Assembly (NCBI RefSeq): GCF_021483235.1
Contig: NZ_JAKEEC010000013.1
Location: 1 to 64,000, forward strand
Length of the DNA stretch: 64,000 bases
Source of the DNA: Arthrobacter alkaliphilus
GTDB lineage: Bacteria; Actinomycetota; Actinomycetes; Actinomycetales; Micrococcaceae
Direction of reading: 5' to 3'
Part shown: one piece after another, positions 8,136 through 23,529 of the stretch
Layout: every line of letters begins with the position of its first letter
Numbering within the stretch: the first letter of the stretch is position 1
The notes under the pieces: generated by a model
Told to the model about the DNA's origin: nothing
What the model saw: only the letters and a program-made list of their open reading frames with translations
Databases searched by the model: none
Program-made: the position numbers and the translations under genes

Positions 8136-9823
8136 TGAGCCCGGTCAACAACGACCCCTCCAACGACGCTGCAGAAGACCGTATCCGGCCTCTGACGCGC
8201 CGTGAAATCCGTGCCAGGGAACGATTCTTGGAGACCCAGAACCAGGAGGTCTTGCCACCGCCTGTGCCTGTCCATTTTGAACCCGTCGAAGTCCCGAAGC
8301 CGCAGCCTGCATACGTCCCGGACTACGCGCCGTCGTCCCGGGAAGAGACCGCCCACGCCGCTGGCCTCCACGACGACGGTCTGCACGGCGACGGTCTGCA
8401 CGGCGAGACACCCGCACACGAAGAGGACATGCTGGAGCACCCTGCCACGGCGGAGCCAGTTGATTCTGCGCTGCCCGAGGCCGTGCACCACGACGTGGCG
8501 CACCCGGAGACCGTCCAGCACGACGCCGTTCACGCGGAGACAGTCCTGCACGACACCGTTCACCCCGAGACCGTCCAGCACGACGCTGTGCACGCCGACG
8601 CCGTGCACAGCTACGACGTCGCCCACGGTGACGAGTTCCACGAGCTGGAGGCCCATGAGGAAGGTTATGAGCACCACGATCCGCACTTCGACTACGGAGT
8701 CCATGAAGAAGCCGGCGCCCATGACCTCATGGCGGCCGCGACTCCGGCGCCGAAGGTCCCCTCGAAAAAGGTCCGCCGTCGCCGTCGCCTTCTCGCCCTT
8801 TTTCTCACCCTTACGGTATTCGTCGCAGCGGTTGCCGTTGGTGCACAGTTCCTGAAGCCATTGCTCGGGATGGACAAGGTCACCGACTACCCCGGCCCGG
8901 GCACCGGTTCGGTCACCATCACTGTGGCCCCGGGCTCCGGCCCGAAGCTGGTCGCGAGCAACCTGCAGAGCCAGCACGTCATTGCCGACGCCGATAGTTT
9001 CGTGGCGGCATTTACTGCCTCCGGCGGTGAACTCTCACCGGGTGATTTCACCTTCAAAACCGAAATGAAAAACTCCGACGCGGTGAACGTCCTGATCGGC
9101 AAGGACTCTTCGAAGGTCATGTACTTCGCCCTGAGTGCCGGGCTCCGCATCAATGAATCCCTTGACGCGATTTCCAAGGGTTCGCGCATACCTGTTTCCG
9201 AATTGAAGGCGCTCAGCGACTCACCGGCCCAGTTCGGCGTTCCTGCACAGGCAAAGAACCTGGAAGGCTTCCTGGCACCGGGGGAGTACCGTTTCCCGTT
9301 GGGCACCCCCGCCAAGGACATCCTCCAGAAGCTCGTCTCGGCCACCACCGACGAGCTCAAGGCCCAGGGAGTCACCGATCCCGCCAAGCAGTACCAGGTC
9401 ATCACGGTGGCCAGCATCGTGCAGGCTGAAGGCGGGCAGGCCGACTACGGCAACGTGGCCGGCGCCATTTACAACAGGCTGAAGCCGGGCAACACCGAGA
9501 CGAACGGACTCATCCAGTCCGATGCCACCGTGACGTACGGCCTGGGTACCAAGACCTTCCACCTGACCGACGCCCAAAAGGCGGACAAGAACAACCCATA
9601 CAACACCTATGCCAACGCAGGCCTGCCGGTCGGTCCCATCGGTTCACCGGGTAAGACGGCCATCGATGCCGCCGCCAAGCCGACACCGAACAACTACCTT
9701 TACTGGGTGACCATCAACCTCGACACCAAGGAAACGAAGTTCTCCAGCACGCTGGCGGAACACCAGAAGTACGTTGAGCAATACAACGCATGGTGTGCCG
9801 CCAATGCCGGACGGTGCGTGTGA
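8135..9823 (+). CDS. mltG: endolytic transglycosylase MltG with a histidine-rich cytoplasmic repeat region
   Basis: This 562-aa membrane-bound lytic transglycosylase of the YceG/MltG family cuts nascent peptidoglycan and ends glycan chains. It has a long cytoplasmic N-terminus (1-213), a basic stop (KKVRRRRR), one membrane segment (about 219-240), then a LysM-like and catalytic domain with ASIVQAEGG (E432 is the likely acid), QSDATVTYGLG and NPYNTYANAGLPVGPIGSPG. The cytoplasmic part carries 24 histidines between residues 74 and 196: GLHxD/G units at 77-91 and four 10-residue repeats from 123 to 162 (HPETVQHDAV, HAETVLHDTV and variants). GTG at 8135 overlaps the ruvX stop. The enzyme call is secure; the role of the His-rich part is unknown. 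Confidence 0.95.
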   Translation: MSPVNNDPSNDAAEDRIRPLTRREIRARERFLETQNQEVLPPPVPVHFEPVEVPKPQPAYVPDYAPSSREETAHAAGLHDDGLHGDGLHGETPAHEEDMLEHPATAEPVDSALPEAVHHDVAHPETVQHDAVHAETVLHDTVHPETVQHDAVHADAVHSYDVAHGDEFHELEAHEEGYEHHDPHFDYGVHEEAGAHDLMAAATPAPKVPSKKVRRRRRLLALFLTLTVFVAAVAVGAQFLKPLLGMDKVTDYPGPGTGSVTITVAPGSGPKLVASNLQSQHVIADADSFVAAFTASGGELSPGDFTFKTEMKNSDAVNVLIGKDSSKVMYFALSAGLRINESLDAISKGSRIPVSELKALSDSPAQFGVPAQAKNLEGFLAPGEYRFPLGTPAKDILQKLVSATTDELKAQGVTDPAKQYQVITVASIVQAEGGQADYGNVAGAIYNRLKPGNTETNGLIQSDATVTYGLGTKTFHLTDAQKADKNNPYNTYANAGLPVGPIGSPGKTAIDAAAKPTPNNYLYWVTINLDTKETKFSSTLAEHQKYVEQYNAWCAANAGRCV

Positions 9824-10725
9824 GTAGACGTGCTGCCGTCCTGGGGCACCCCATCAGCCACTCGAAGTCACCAGCGCTGCACCGCGCGGCCTATGCGAAG
9901 CTTGGCCTCGACATCGACTACTCGGCCATCGATGTAACAGTTGAGCGGCTCCCGGCCTTCATGGCGGGCCTCGCGGCCGGGGACGACTGGTGCGGTTTGT
10001 CCGTCACCATGCCCCTCAAGACCGCCATGGTGGACGAGGTCGACGAGGTCCGCGGGGCCGGTGCGTACCTGGGGGTCATCAACACGGTTGCGTTTGAGGC
10101 CACCGAGCACGGCGTCCGGCGGGTCGGCCACAATACGGACGTGGCCGGCATCGTCGACGCCGTCAGGAATGCGGGAGTCACGGATCAGCCGAGGGCAGCG
10201 GTCCTTGGCGGAGGCGGGACGTCCGCGGCCGCTATTGCGGCGCTCCGGGAGCTCGGTTCGAACCATGTTGACGTCTTTGTGCGCGACGCCGGACGGGCCG
10301 CTGAGGCGAAAGCCGCGGCAGCCGCCGTCGGGCTCCCGGTTCATCTTCGGCCGCTGGCCGAAGCCGCTGAAGGCATGGCGGGAGCGGACCTGGTGATCTC
10401 CACGCTGCCACCGCGGGCGGCGGATGGGATTGCGGCGCAACTTAGGCAGCTCGCCGACGGTGGCAAACTTCCTGAAGGTGGCAAGTTTCCCGACGATGGC
10501 AAGGTTCCCGACGATGTCTGGGGTGTCCTCCTCGACGTCGCCTACGATCCGTGGCCCAGCCGCATTGCCGAAGCATGGCATTCGCGGGGCGGAGCCGTGG
10601 TTCCCGGGTTGGAGATGTTGCTCTACCAAGCCGTGGAGCAAATCCGGCTGTTTTCCGGAGCCGAGGTTACCGCTGACGTCATAGATGTGATGTGTGACTC
10701 AGTCGGGCTTCCCCGGCGGGTCTAG
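9820..10725 (+). CDS. aroE: shikimate dehydrogenase
   Basis: NADP-dependent reduction of 3-dehydroshikimate to shikimate; 301 aa. Shikimate-binding SHSKSP is near residues 13-18, catalytic Lys67 is in SVTMPLK, and NTV and HNTDVAG complete the site; [11 protein letters not shown] is the nucleotide-binding loop. GTG at 9820 overlaps the mltG stop by four bases (GTGA). Upstream in-frame starts inside mltG would add a Cys-rich tail with no family support. Between the Rossmann strands is an odd 18-bp x3 in-frame tandem repeat (10459-10512) encoding [12 protein letters not shown] and DGKVPD. The gene begins an aroE-C-K-B cluster. Confidence 0.95.
   Translation: MSRRAAVLGHPISHSKSPALHRAAYAKLGLDIDYSAIDVTVERLPAFMAGLAAGDDWCGLSVTMPLKTAMVDEVDEVRGAGAYLGVINTVAFEATEHGVRRVGHNTDVAGIVDAVRNAGVTDQPRAAVLGGGGTSAAAIAALRELGSNHVDVFVRDAGRAAEAKAAAAAVGLPVHLRPLAEAAEGMAGADLVISTLPPRAADGIAAQLRQLADGGKLPEGGKFPDDGKVPDDVWGVLLDVAYDPWPSRIAEAWHSRGGAVVPGLEMLLYQAVEQIRLFSGAEVTADVIDVMCDSVGLPRRV
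10459..10512. repeat. 18-bp tandem repeat x3 inside aroE
   Basis: Three consecutive 18-bp units (10459-10476, 10477-10494, 10495-10512) encode three hexapeptides, [12 protein letters not shown] and DGKVPD, in a surface loop of AroE. The units differ at a few bases, mostly at codon edges. Confidence 0.85.
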
Positions 10726-10754
10726 TAGGGGCCTTACATGGCAGGATTGGATAT

Positions 10755-11953
10755 ATGTTGCGTTGGTTGACTGCCGGTGAATCCCATGGACCGGCACTGC
10801 TCGGAATTGTAGAAGGCGTACCCGCCGGTGTTGAACTCACCAGCGGGGAAATCCGCGACGCCTTGGCGCGTCGGCGTCTCGGCTATGGCCGCGGCGCCCG
10901 GATGAAGTTCGAGCAGGACGAAGTGACCATCCTTGGCGGCGTCAGGCACGGCGTGACGCAGGGTGGCCCGGTCGCGATCCAGATCGGCAACACCGAATGG
11001 CCCAAATGGGAGCAGATTATGTCTGCCGACCCGGTGGACGCCGCGCTGCTCGCGGACCAGGCCCGCAATGCGCCGTTGACGCGTCCGCGGCCCGGCCATG
11101 CAGATTTCACGGGTATGCAGAAGTACGGATTCCCGGAGGCCCGCCCTGTCCTGGAGCGTGCCAGTGCGCGGGAGACCGCCACGCGTGTCGCGTTGGGCAC
11201 TGTCGCTGCGCAATTCCTGAAGCAGCTTGGCATCGAACTCGTAAGCCACACAGTATCCATCGCGAGCGTGACCGTGCCGGAGGGCCGGCCGCTCCCGGTG
11301 CCGTCCGACGTGCTGGCCCTCGATGCCGATCCTTTGCGCTGCTTCGATCGTGAGACCTCCGACGCCATGGTGGCCGAGGTGGACGCAGCACACAAGGAGG
11401 GCGAGACCCTCGGAGGCGTTGTCGAAGTTCTTGCCTACGGACTGCCGCCCGGACTTGGAAGCTACGTGCATTGGGACCGTCGCCTCGACTCGCGCCTGGC
11501 CGCCGCGCTGATGGGCATCCAGGCGATCAAGGGCGTGGAAGTCGGCGACGGCTTCCTGACCGCGGCGCGCCGAGGCTCCGCCGCGCACGACGAGATCGTT
11601 AAGGACGAGACGGGCCGGATCGTCCGCAAGACCAACCGTGCAGGTGGCATCGAAGGCGGCATGAGCATCGGCGAGGTCTTGCGTGTCCGCGCTGCCATGA
11701 AGCCCATCGCCACGGTCCCGCGTGCCTTGAAGACCATTGACGTGAGCACCGGCGAGGCCGCCAAGGCGCACCACCAGCGCTCCGACGTCTGTGCCGTTCC
11801 GGCCGCGGGTGTTGTAGCCGAGGCCATGGTCGCCCTGGTGTTGGCCGAGGCGGTCGCCGAGAAGTTCGGCGGCGACTCGGTCGAAGAGACCGCCCGCAAC
11901 CTGCGGGGTTACCTGGACAGCATCCCGGCAACCCTGGACTCGGTCGGCCACTA

Positions 11954-11954
<1 letters not shown>
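10755..11954 (+). CDS. aroC: chorismate synthase
   Basis: FMN-dependent conversion of EPSP to chorismate, the last shikimate-pathway step; 399 aa, normal length. Signatures: [18 protein letters not shown] near the N-terminus, [39 protein letters not shown], and [19 protein letters not shown] near the C-terminus. ATG at 10755 lies 29 bp after aroE. It shares one base with aroK (TAGTG), so the two are translationally coupled. Confidence 0.97.
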
Positions 11955-14126
<2,172 letters not shown>

Positions 14127-14282
14127 GGCAGCAGCGGGCGGACGCCCCGCATTTTGCCGGTAGAATGGTCTTTGGATTTTTGATAAATACGCGCTGGCTG
14201 CCGTCACGGCATGCCTGCTTGGCATAGTCGGCTCAAAGCTAAACCAGTAGCTAGCACCAGTGAGAGAGACCAGAGGAAACTA

Positions 14283-14846
14283 GTGGCAACCACAAATGAC
14301 ATCAAGAACGGAACCGTGCTGAAGCTCGAGGGCCAGCTCTGGAACATCATTGAGTTCCAGCACGTCAAGCCGGGCAAGGGCGGCGCGTTCGTGCGCACAA
14401 AGATGCGCAACGTCATGTCGGGCAAAGTGGTCGACAAGACCTTCAACGCCGGCCTCAAGATCGAAACTGCCACGGTTGACCGCCGCGACTACCAGTACCT
14501 GTACCAGGACGGCGCGGACTTCGTGTTCATGGACACCCAGGACTACGACCAGATCACTGTTTCCGGTGCCACGGTAGGCGACGCCACCAACTTCATGCTG
14601 GAAAACCAGATGGTCAACATCGCCATCCACGAGGGCACCCCGCTCTACATCGAACTGCCCCCGAGCGTTGTCCTCGAAATCACTTACACCGAGCCGGGCC
14701 TGCAGGGCGACCGCTCCTCGGCCGGCACCAAGCCTGCCACCCTCGAGACCGGCTACGAGATCCAGGTGCCCCTGTTCGTTGAGAACAACACCAAGGTCAA
14801 GGTCGACACCCGCGACGGCAGCTACCTGGGCCGGGTCACCGACTAG
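14283..14846 (+). CDS. efp: elongation factor P
   Basis: EF-P rescues ribosomes stalled at polyproline stretches. The 187-aa protein has the KOW-like N-terminal domain with the lysine-tipped loop [10 protein letters not shown], then OB domains ([29 protein letters not shown] at the end). GTG 14283 ([10 protein letters not shown]) follows AGAGGAAACTA; upstream in-frame ATG 14211 would add a non-conserved extension. Its stop overlaps the nusB start (TAGTG), a standard efp-nusB pair. Confidence 0.96.
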   Translation: MATTNDIKNGTVLKLEGQLWNIIEFQHVKPGKGGAFVRTKMRNVMSGKVVDKTFNAGLKIETATVDRRDYQYLYQDGADFVFMDTQDYDQITVSGATVGDATNFMLENQMVNIAIHEGTPLYIELPPSVVLEITYTEPGLQGDRSSAGTKPATLETGYEIQVPLFVENNTKVKVDTRDGSYLGRVTD

Positions 14847-15256
14847 TGAGTGCCCGTGGTAAGGCCCGTAACAGGGCCCTCGAAGTACTGTTCGAGGCGG
14901 AGCAGCGTTCCGCCTCCGCTTTCGAGGTCTTGAAGGCTCGCCGGGACAAGACCGACCTCGTCGTCAATCCGTACACGGTGGACATCGTGGAAGGCGTGGT
15001 TGCGATGCAACCCACCATCGACGAGTTCCTGCAGACCTACGCCCAGGGCTGGACCCTCGAGCGGATGCCGGCGGTCGACCGCATCATCCTGCGGATCGGC
15101 GCCTGGGAACTGCTTTACAACGACGACGTGCCGGACGGCGTGGCAGTCAGCGAAGCGGTTGCCCTCGCCAAGGTCATGTCCACGGACGAATCGCCCGCCT
15201 TCATCAACGGCCTCCTCGGCCGGTTGCAGACGCTGAAGCCGTCACTGCTCGCCTAA
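14846..15256 (+). CDS. nusB: transcription antitermination factor NusB
   Basis: NusB joins NusE/S10 on boxA RNA for rRNA antitermination. The 136-aa all-helical protein has ARNRALEVLFEAEQR at the N-terminus, PAVDRIILRIGAWELLY, and the C-terminal AVALAKVMSTDESPAFINGLLG signature. GTG 14846 is coupled to efp. A terminator follows. Confidence 0.96.
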   Translation: MSARGKARNRALEVLFEAEQRSASAFEVLKARRDKTDLVVNPYTVDIVEGVVAMQPTIDEFLQTYAQGWTLERMPAVDRIILRIGAWELLYNDDVPDGVAVSEAVALAKVMSTDESPAFINGLLGRLQTLKPSLLA

Positions 15257-15275
15257 GCGTCATTGCTTGCGAAAA

Positions 15276-15312
15276 AAGGGCCGGCCCCCGGAAACTCCGG
15301 GCGCCGGCCCTT
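15276..15312. terminator. efp-nusB terminator hairpin
   Basis: A 16-bp nearly perfect stem (AAGGGCCGGCCCCCGG 15276-15291, CCGGGCGCCGGCCCTT 15297-15312) encloses a 5-nt loop, 20 bp after nusB. The U-tract is strongest on the minus strand (the A-run at 15272-15277). Little T follows on the plus strand, which is common for actinobacterial terminators. Confidence 0.75.
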
Positions 15313-15417
15313 CGACGTCTCCGCGACTGTGAGCTAAAGCGCACTGGCTTGGCCGCACGCGCGCCGGGCAGGCCTTGGCCCTGTGGTAATTTTGAAGGGC
15401 AAATGTTCCTTTTTTAA

Positions 15418-15437
15418 TTCCGTCCCGTGAGGCGGGG
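15418..15437 (+). promoter_or_regulatory. candidate PyrR-binding RNA hairpin in the pyrR leader
   Basis: The sequence UCCCGUGAGGC (15423-15433) matches the core of the PyrR recognition loop known from Bacillus pyr mRNAs (UCC-N-G-N-GAGG-Y). It folds as C15421-G15434, G15422-C15433, a bulged U15423, C15424-G15432 and C15425-G15431 closing a CGUGA loop; outer pairs continue to 15418/15437. It ends two bases before the pyrR Shine-Dalgarno (AGGGGAG), so PyrR-UMP binding could block ribosome entry, as reported for mycobacterial pyr mRNA. Confidence 0.7.
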
Positions 15438-15453
15438 AAAGGGGAGACGAGCG

Positions 15454-16035
15454 ATGACTGAAGTCACTGCGCCGGTGCCGTCCAGGGTTGTCCTCAACCA
15501 CGCGGACATTGACCGCGCACTCACTCGTATCGCCCACGAGATCCTCGAAGCTAACAAGGGCTCCCAGGATCTGGTTCTTTTGGGCATCCCGCGCCGCGGC
15601 TATCCGCTGGCAGTGCGGCTGGCGGAGAAAATCGCCGCCGCGGATCCATCCGTCAATGCCGCTGCGATTGTCGGTCAGTTGGACGTCACCATGTTCCGTG
15701 ACGATCTTTCCCACCAGCCAGCCAGGCCTCCTTACCCCACCAAGCTTCCGTTGTCCGGCATCGACAACAAGGTGGTTGTCCTCATCGATGATGTCCTGTA
15801 CTCCGGACGCACCATTCGTGCAGCGCTCGACGCCATCACCGACCTCGGCAGGCCGCGCATCGTCCGCCTGGCCGTGCTCGTGGACCGCGGGCACCGCGAA
15901 CTGCCGATCCGCGCGGACCACGTCGGCAAGAACCTGCCCACCTCTTCCTCCGAAAAGGTCCGGGTCCGCCTCGAAGAACTCGACTCCGCGGACGGTCAGC
16001 CGATCAACGAAGTTGTGATCGAGGCGGGCGCATGA
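15454..16035 (+). CDS. pyrR: bifunctional pyr operon RNA-binding regulator / uracil phosphoribosyltransferase
   Basis: PyrR senses UMP/PRPP and represses the pyr operon at the RNA level; 193 aa. The PRPP-binding motif [20 protein letters not shown] is at about residues 107-126, with the characteristic [18 protein letters not shown] near the end. ATG 15454 follows AGGGGAGACGAGCG; the longer in-frame GTG-initiated frame upstream would read through the regulatory hairpin. It is the first gene of the pyr operon and overlaps pyrB by four bases. Confidence 0.96.
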   Translation: MTEVTAPVPSRVVLNHADIDRALTRIAHEILEANKGSQDLVLLGIPRRGYPLAVRLAEKIAAADPSVNAAAIVGQLDVTMFRDDLSHQPARPPYPTKLPLSGIDNKVVVLIDDVLYSGRTIRAALDAITDLGRPRIVRLAVLVDRGHRELPIRADHVGKNLPTSSSEKVRVRLEELDSADGQPINEVVIEAGA

Positions 16036-17060
16036 AGCACCTGCTCTCCACCGAGGACCTCAGCGCTGCGAACGCCATCCGCATCCTTGACACCGCCGAA
16101 GAGATGGCTACGGTAGGGGACCGGGAGGTCAAGAAACTGCCGGCCCTGCGCGGGCGGACCGTGGTCAACCTCTTCTTCGAGGACTCAACCCGCACCCGTA
16201 TTTCCTTCGAGGCAGCGGCGAAGCGGCTCTCCGCCGACGTCATCAACTTCGCTGCGAAAGGGTCCTCGGTTTCGAAAGGCGAGTCCCTCAAGGACACCGC
16301 GCAGACGCTGGCGGCCATGGGGGCGGACGCAGTTGTGATCCGCCACTGGGCTTCCGGCGCCCCGCACCGGCTGGCCGCCACCGACTGGATAGACGCTGCC
16401 GTCATCAACGCCGGGGACGGCACCCACGAGCACCCCACGCAGGCCCTCCTCGACGCTTTCACGATGCGCCGGCACTGGTCCGCCTTGCACGGCTCGGCAT
16501 CCACGGGCGCAGACCTCACCGGCATGCGCGTCGCGATCGCCGGCGACGTACTGCACTCCCGTGTCGCGCGTTCAAACGTGTGGCTCCTTCGCACCCTTGG
16601 TGCGGAAGTAACCCTCGTGGCCCCGCCCACCTTGCTGCCGATCGGCGTCGGACACTGGCCTTGCAAGGTCAGCTACAATCTCGACGAGACGCTCGAGGGG
16701 GGAGTGGACGCCATCATGATGCTGCGCGTCCAAGGCGAGCGCATGAACGCTTCCTTCTTCCCGTCCACCCGCGAGTATTCGCGGCGCTGGGGCTTCGACG
16801 ATCGCCGCCTGCGCGCGCTCGACGACCTTGGGCTCAAGGACACCATCATCCTGCACCCGGGTCCCATGAACCGCGGTTTGGAAATCTCCTCGGCCGCGGC
16901 CGATTCCACCCGTTCCACCGTCCTGGCCCAGGTTCGGAACGGCGTGTCCGTCCGGATGGCGGCGTTGTACCTGCTGCTCTCGGGGGATACCCGTGAAGCC
17001 GCCCACACTCCAGGCGCAGCCCGAACCAACACTGCCCGTTCCGACAAGGAGATCAACTGA
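16032..17060 (+). CDS. pyrB: aspartate carbamoyltransferase catalytic subunit
   Basis: Condenses carbamoyl phosphate with aspartate, the first committed pyrimidine step. The 342-aa protein has FFEDSTRTR (carbamoyl-phosphate loop, about 49-56), [19 protein letters not shown], and [11 protein letters not shown] at the C-terminal side. The last 35 residues form a low-complexity tail beyond the usual family end. ATGA overlap with pyrR and TGATG overlap with pyrC place it in one operon. No regulatory pyrI is present. Confidence 0.97.
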   Translation: MKHLLSTEDLSAANAIRILDTAEEMATVGDREVKKLPALRGRTVVNLFFEDSTRTRISFEAAAKRLSADVINFAAKGSSVSKGESLKDTAQTLAAMGADAVVIRHWASGAPHRLAATDWIDAAVINAGDGTHEHPTQALLDAFTMRRHWSALHGSASTGADLTGMRVAIAGDVLHSRVARSNVWLLRTLGAEVTLVAPPTLLPIGVGHWPCKVSYNLDETLEGGVDAIMMLRVQGERMNASFFPSTREYSRRWGFDDRRLRALDDLGLKDTIILHPGPMNRGLEISSAAADSTRSTVLAQVRNGVSVRMAALYLLLSGDTREAAHTPGAARTNTARSDKEIN

Positions 17061-18418
17061 TGACCGAGACCGCAACAGGAACATCGACGGGTACCTACTT
17101 GATCCGCGGCGCCGCTATCCTGGGCGGCGACGCCGAAGACCTGCTGATCCGTGACGGCGTCATCGCCGGGCGCGGCGTCGGCCTTTCCGCAGATGGCGCG
17201 ACCGTCATCGACGCCGCGGGCCTCGTGGCGCTGCCAGGCATGGTGGACATCCACACGCACCTGCGCGAGCCCGGCCGGGAGGACGCGGAAACCGTCGAGA
17301 CGGGCACCCGCGCCGCGGCCCTTGGCGGTTACACCGCGGTCCACGCCATGGCCAACAGCAACCCCGTGGCGGACACCGCCGGCGTCGTCGAGCAAGTGCA
17401 CAGCCTGGGCCGGGCCTCGGGTTGGGTTGATGTCCGCCCGGTAGGCGCCGTAACGGTCGGCCTCGCCGGCGAGCAGCTCGCCGAACTGGGCGCCATGGCG
17501 GATTCCCGTGCGCAGGTCCGGGTCTTCTCCGACGACGGAATCTGCGTCCACGATCCCGTGCTGATGCGCCGCGCCCTGGAGTACGTCAAGGCGTTCGACG
17601 GCGTCGTTGCCCAGCACGCGCAGGAACCTCGCCTCACCGCGGGGGCCCAGATGAACGAGGGCACCGTGTCCGCGGTCCTCGGACTGGCCGGATGGCCGGC
17701 AGTCGCGGAGGAAAGCATCATCGCCAGGGACGTCCTCCTGGCCCAGCACGTCGGCTCGCGCCTGCACGTCTGCCACGTCTCCACGGCCGGCTCCGTGGAA
17801 ATCGTCCGTTGGGCCAAGGAACGCGGCATCAACGTCACCGCCGAGGTCACGCCCCACCACTTGCTGCTCACCGACGAACTGGTCCGCAGCTACGACCCCG
17901 TCTACAAGGTCAACCCGCCCCTGCGCACCGACGCCGATGTCCAGGCGCTCCGTGCGGGGCTTGCGGACGGCACCATCGACGTCGTCGGCACGGACCACGC
18001 ACCGCACCCGAGCGAGCACAAAGAATGCGAGTGGGCACAGGCCGCCATGGGCATGACGGGACTGGAAACGGCCTTGTCAGTAGTCCAGGAAACCATGATC
18101 GAAACCGGGCTCATGACGTGGGCGGACTTCGCCCGCGTCACCTCCACGGTTCCCGCGGCCATCGGCCGCGTGGCGGACCAGGGCCGGCCGCTTGAGGTCG
18201 GCGAGCCCGCGAACGTCATCTTGGTGGACCCGGCTGCCCGCTGGACAGTCGATCCGCATAAGATGGCGACCATGGGCCGGAACTCACCCTTTGCGGGCAA
18301 AGAGCTGCCGGGCGCCGTCGTCGCCACGTTCTTCAAGGGCCACCCCACCGTACTGGACGGCAAGCTCAATACGCCGTACCGCTACGCAGCGGAGCCGGCT
18401 GGTGCCGGCAGCAAGTGA
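17060..18418 (+). CDS. pyrC: dihydroorotase
   Basis: Zinc amidohydrolase cyclising carbamoyl-aspartate; 452 aa, class I type. Metal motif [14 protein letters not shown] is near residues 59-74. Also present are [14 protein letters not shown], a histidine in [22 protein letters not shown], and [13 protein letters not shown] with the catalytic Asp. It is coupled to pyrB upstream and shares one base with the next gene. Confidence 0.97.
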   Translation: MTETATGTSTGTYLIRGAAILGGDAEDLLIRDGVIAGRGVGLSADGATVIDAAGLVALPGMVDIHTHLREPGREDAETVETGTRAAALGGYTAVHAMANSNPVADTAGVVEQVHSLGRASGWVDVRPVGAVTVGLAGEQLAELGAMADSRAQVRVFSDDGICVHDPVLMRRALEYVKAFDGVVAQHAQEPRLTAGAQMNEGTVSAVLGLAGWPAVAEESIIARDVLLAQHVGSRLHVCHVSTAGSVEIVRWAKERGINVTAEVTPHHLLLTDELVRSYDPVYKVNPPLRTDADVQALRAGLADGTIDVVGTDHAPHPSEHKECEWAQAAMGMTGLETALSVVQETMIETGLMTWADFARVTSTVPAAIGRVADQGRPLEVGEPANVILVDPAARWTVDPHKMATMGRNSPFAGKELPGAVVATFFKGHPTVLDGKLNTPYRYAAEPAGAGSK

Positions 18419-18939
18419 TGGACACCAAGATTGCCTCCTTGCTCCTCGTCGTGGTCCTCGCCGGGGTCGCGGCCGGACTCATTGCGATCGGTTGGCGCGG
18501 CAGGCTCAAACGGCAGGCCGGCCTCGGGCAGCTTCCGGACGTGTCCGAAACGCTCAGCCCGGCCAGCGTTGTGGCTGAAGGCCAGTACGTGGCCACGACG
18601 ACGGCGGGAGACTGGCTTGACCGGATCGCAGTCCACGGGCTTGGCTTCCGCGGGAACGCGGAAATGAGCGTCCACCCGGAAGGCGTCCTCTTCGACCGGA
18701 AGGGGACCGCGCCCTTGTTCGTCCCGGCGGAATCGGTGACGGATTGCGGCAGCGCCAACGGGATGGCCGGCAAGTTCGTAGAGAAGGACGGACTCGTGGT
18801 CCTGAGCTGGATGCTCGGCGGGCGCGGACTCGATACCGGATTCAGACCCAGGCAAGCCGCCGACAAGCAACCGCTCCTCGAAGCACTTCAAGAATTGATC
18901 TCTGCAGCCCCCCAGGCAGATGCCGATAGTGGAAAGTAA
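18418..18939 (+). CDS. single-pass membrane protein in the pyr operon (PH-like domain suspected)
   Basis: The 173-aa protein has one N-terminal membrane segment (about 7-26: [19 protein letters not shown]), a basic boundary (RGRLKRQ), then a beta-rich domain ([31 protein letters not shown] pattern split by glycines) resembling bacterial PH-like domains. ATG 18418 overlaps the pyrC stop; the end is 4 bp before carA. Homologues occupy the same pyrC-carA position in related actinobacteria. The domain assignment is by pattern only and function is unknown. Confidence 0.75.
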   Translation: MDTKIASLLLVVVLAGVAAGLIAIGWRGRLKRQAGLGQLPDVSETLSPASVVAEGQYVATTTAGDWLDRIAVHGLGFRGNAEMSVHPEGVLFDRKGTAPLFVPAESVTDCGSANGMAGKFVEKDGLVVLSWMLGGRGLDTGFRPRQAADKQPLLEALQELISAAPQADADSGK

Positions 18940-18943
18940 CAAA

Positions 18944-20208
18944 GTGACGGATAGCAATGCCGCAGCAGGCACAGTGACAGGCAAGACCAACCCAGCAGAG
19001 TCCTCGGCGGCAGTGCTGGTCCTCGAAGACGGGCGCACATTCCGCGGCCGCAGCTACGGCGCGACCGGCGTGGCCCTGGGCGAGGCGGTCTTCGCCACCG
19101 GCATGACCGGGTACCAGGAAACCATTACGGACCCTTCGTACGCCCGCCAGCTGGTGGTCCAGACGGCTCCGCACATCGGGAACACCGGCGTGAACAAAGA
19201 GGACGCAGAGTCCCGCCGCATCTGGGTGGCAGGGTACGTAGTCCGTGACGCCGCACGCCGTCCCTCGAACTGGCGCTCGGAACGCAGCCTTGACGAAGAG
19301 CTTGCGGACCAGGGCATCGTCGGAATCCAGGCCGTGGACACCCGCGCCATCACCCGGCACCTGCGCGAACACAAGACCATGCGGGCCGGAATCTTCTCCG
19401 GCGAGGCAGCCAAGGCCACCGACAAGGAACTCCTGGACACTGTCCTGGCCAGCGCCCCCATGGAAGGCGCCCGCCTGGCCGAAGAAGTGAGCATCCAGGA
19501 AGCCTACGTCGTCGAACCCGCAGACCATGGCTGGGACGGCGAGCCGAAATTCAGCATCGCGGCGGTAGACCTTGGCATCAAGGCGATGACCCCGGTCCGC
19601 TTCGCCGAACGCGGCGTGCGCGTCCACGTCCTGCCGGCCACCGCAACCCTGGAGGACGTCAAGGCAGTCAACCCGGACGGCTTCTTCATGTCCAACGGCC
19701 CGGGCGACCCCGCCACCGCAGACGCCCAGGTGAACCTGCTCCGCTCCGTGCTCGACGAGAAGCTGCCGTACTTCGGCATCTGCTTCGGCAACCAAATCCT
19801 GGGCCGTGCCCTCGGATTCGGTACCTACAAGCTCAAGTACGGCCACCGCGGCATCAACCAGCCGGTGATGGACCGCCGCACGGGCAAAGTGGAAATCACC
19901 TCGCAAAACCACGGCTTCGCCGTCGACGCTCCCACGGACGGTGCCACGATGGCTCCCGAAGAGCGCTTCGGCCGGGTCGAGGTCAGCCACGTGAGCCTGA
20001 ACGACGACGTCGTAGAAGGACTCGCCTGCCTCGACATCCCGGCCTTCTCGGTCCAGTACCACCCCGAAGCCGCAGCCGGACCGCACGACGCCGCATACCT
20101 CTTCGACCGCTTCATCGACCTGATGGAGAGCACGAAGAACGGCGATGGCGCCGCGCAGGCCACCGACACTCAGACATCGAACTCCGCGAAGAACGAGGAC
20201 AACAAGTA

Positions 20209-20209
<1 letters not shown>
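18944..20209 (+). CDS. carA: carbamoyl-phosphate synthase small subunit (glutaminase)
   Basis: Supplies ammonia from glutamine to CarB; 421 aa. The N-terminal CPSase domain begins at [18 protein letters not shown]; the class I glutamine amidotransferase domain has the catalytic Cys in [12 protein letters not shown] and the His/Glu in [15 protein letters not shown] 18944 is 7 nt after GGAAAG; ATG 18920 inside the previous gene is an alternative. A charged Asn/Thr-rich tail follows the domain. The stop overlaps carB (TAATG). Confidence 0.96.
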
Positions 20210-23521
<3,312 letters not shown>

Positions 23522-23529
<8 letters not shown>

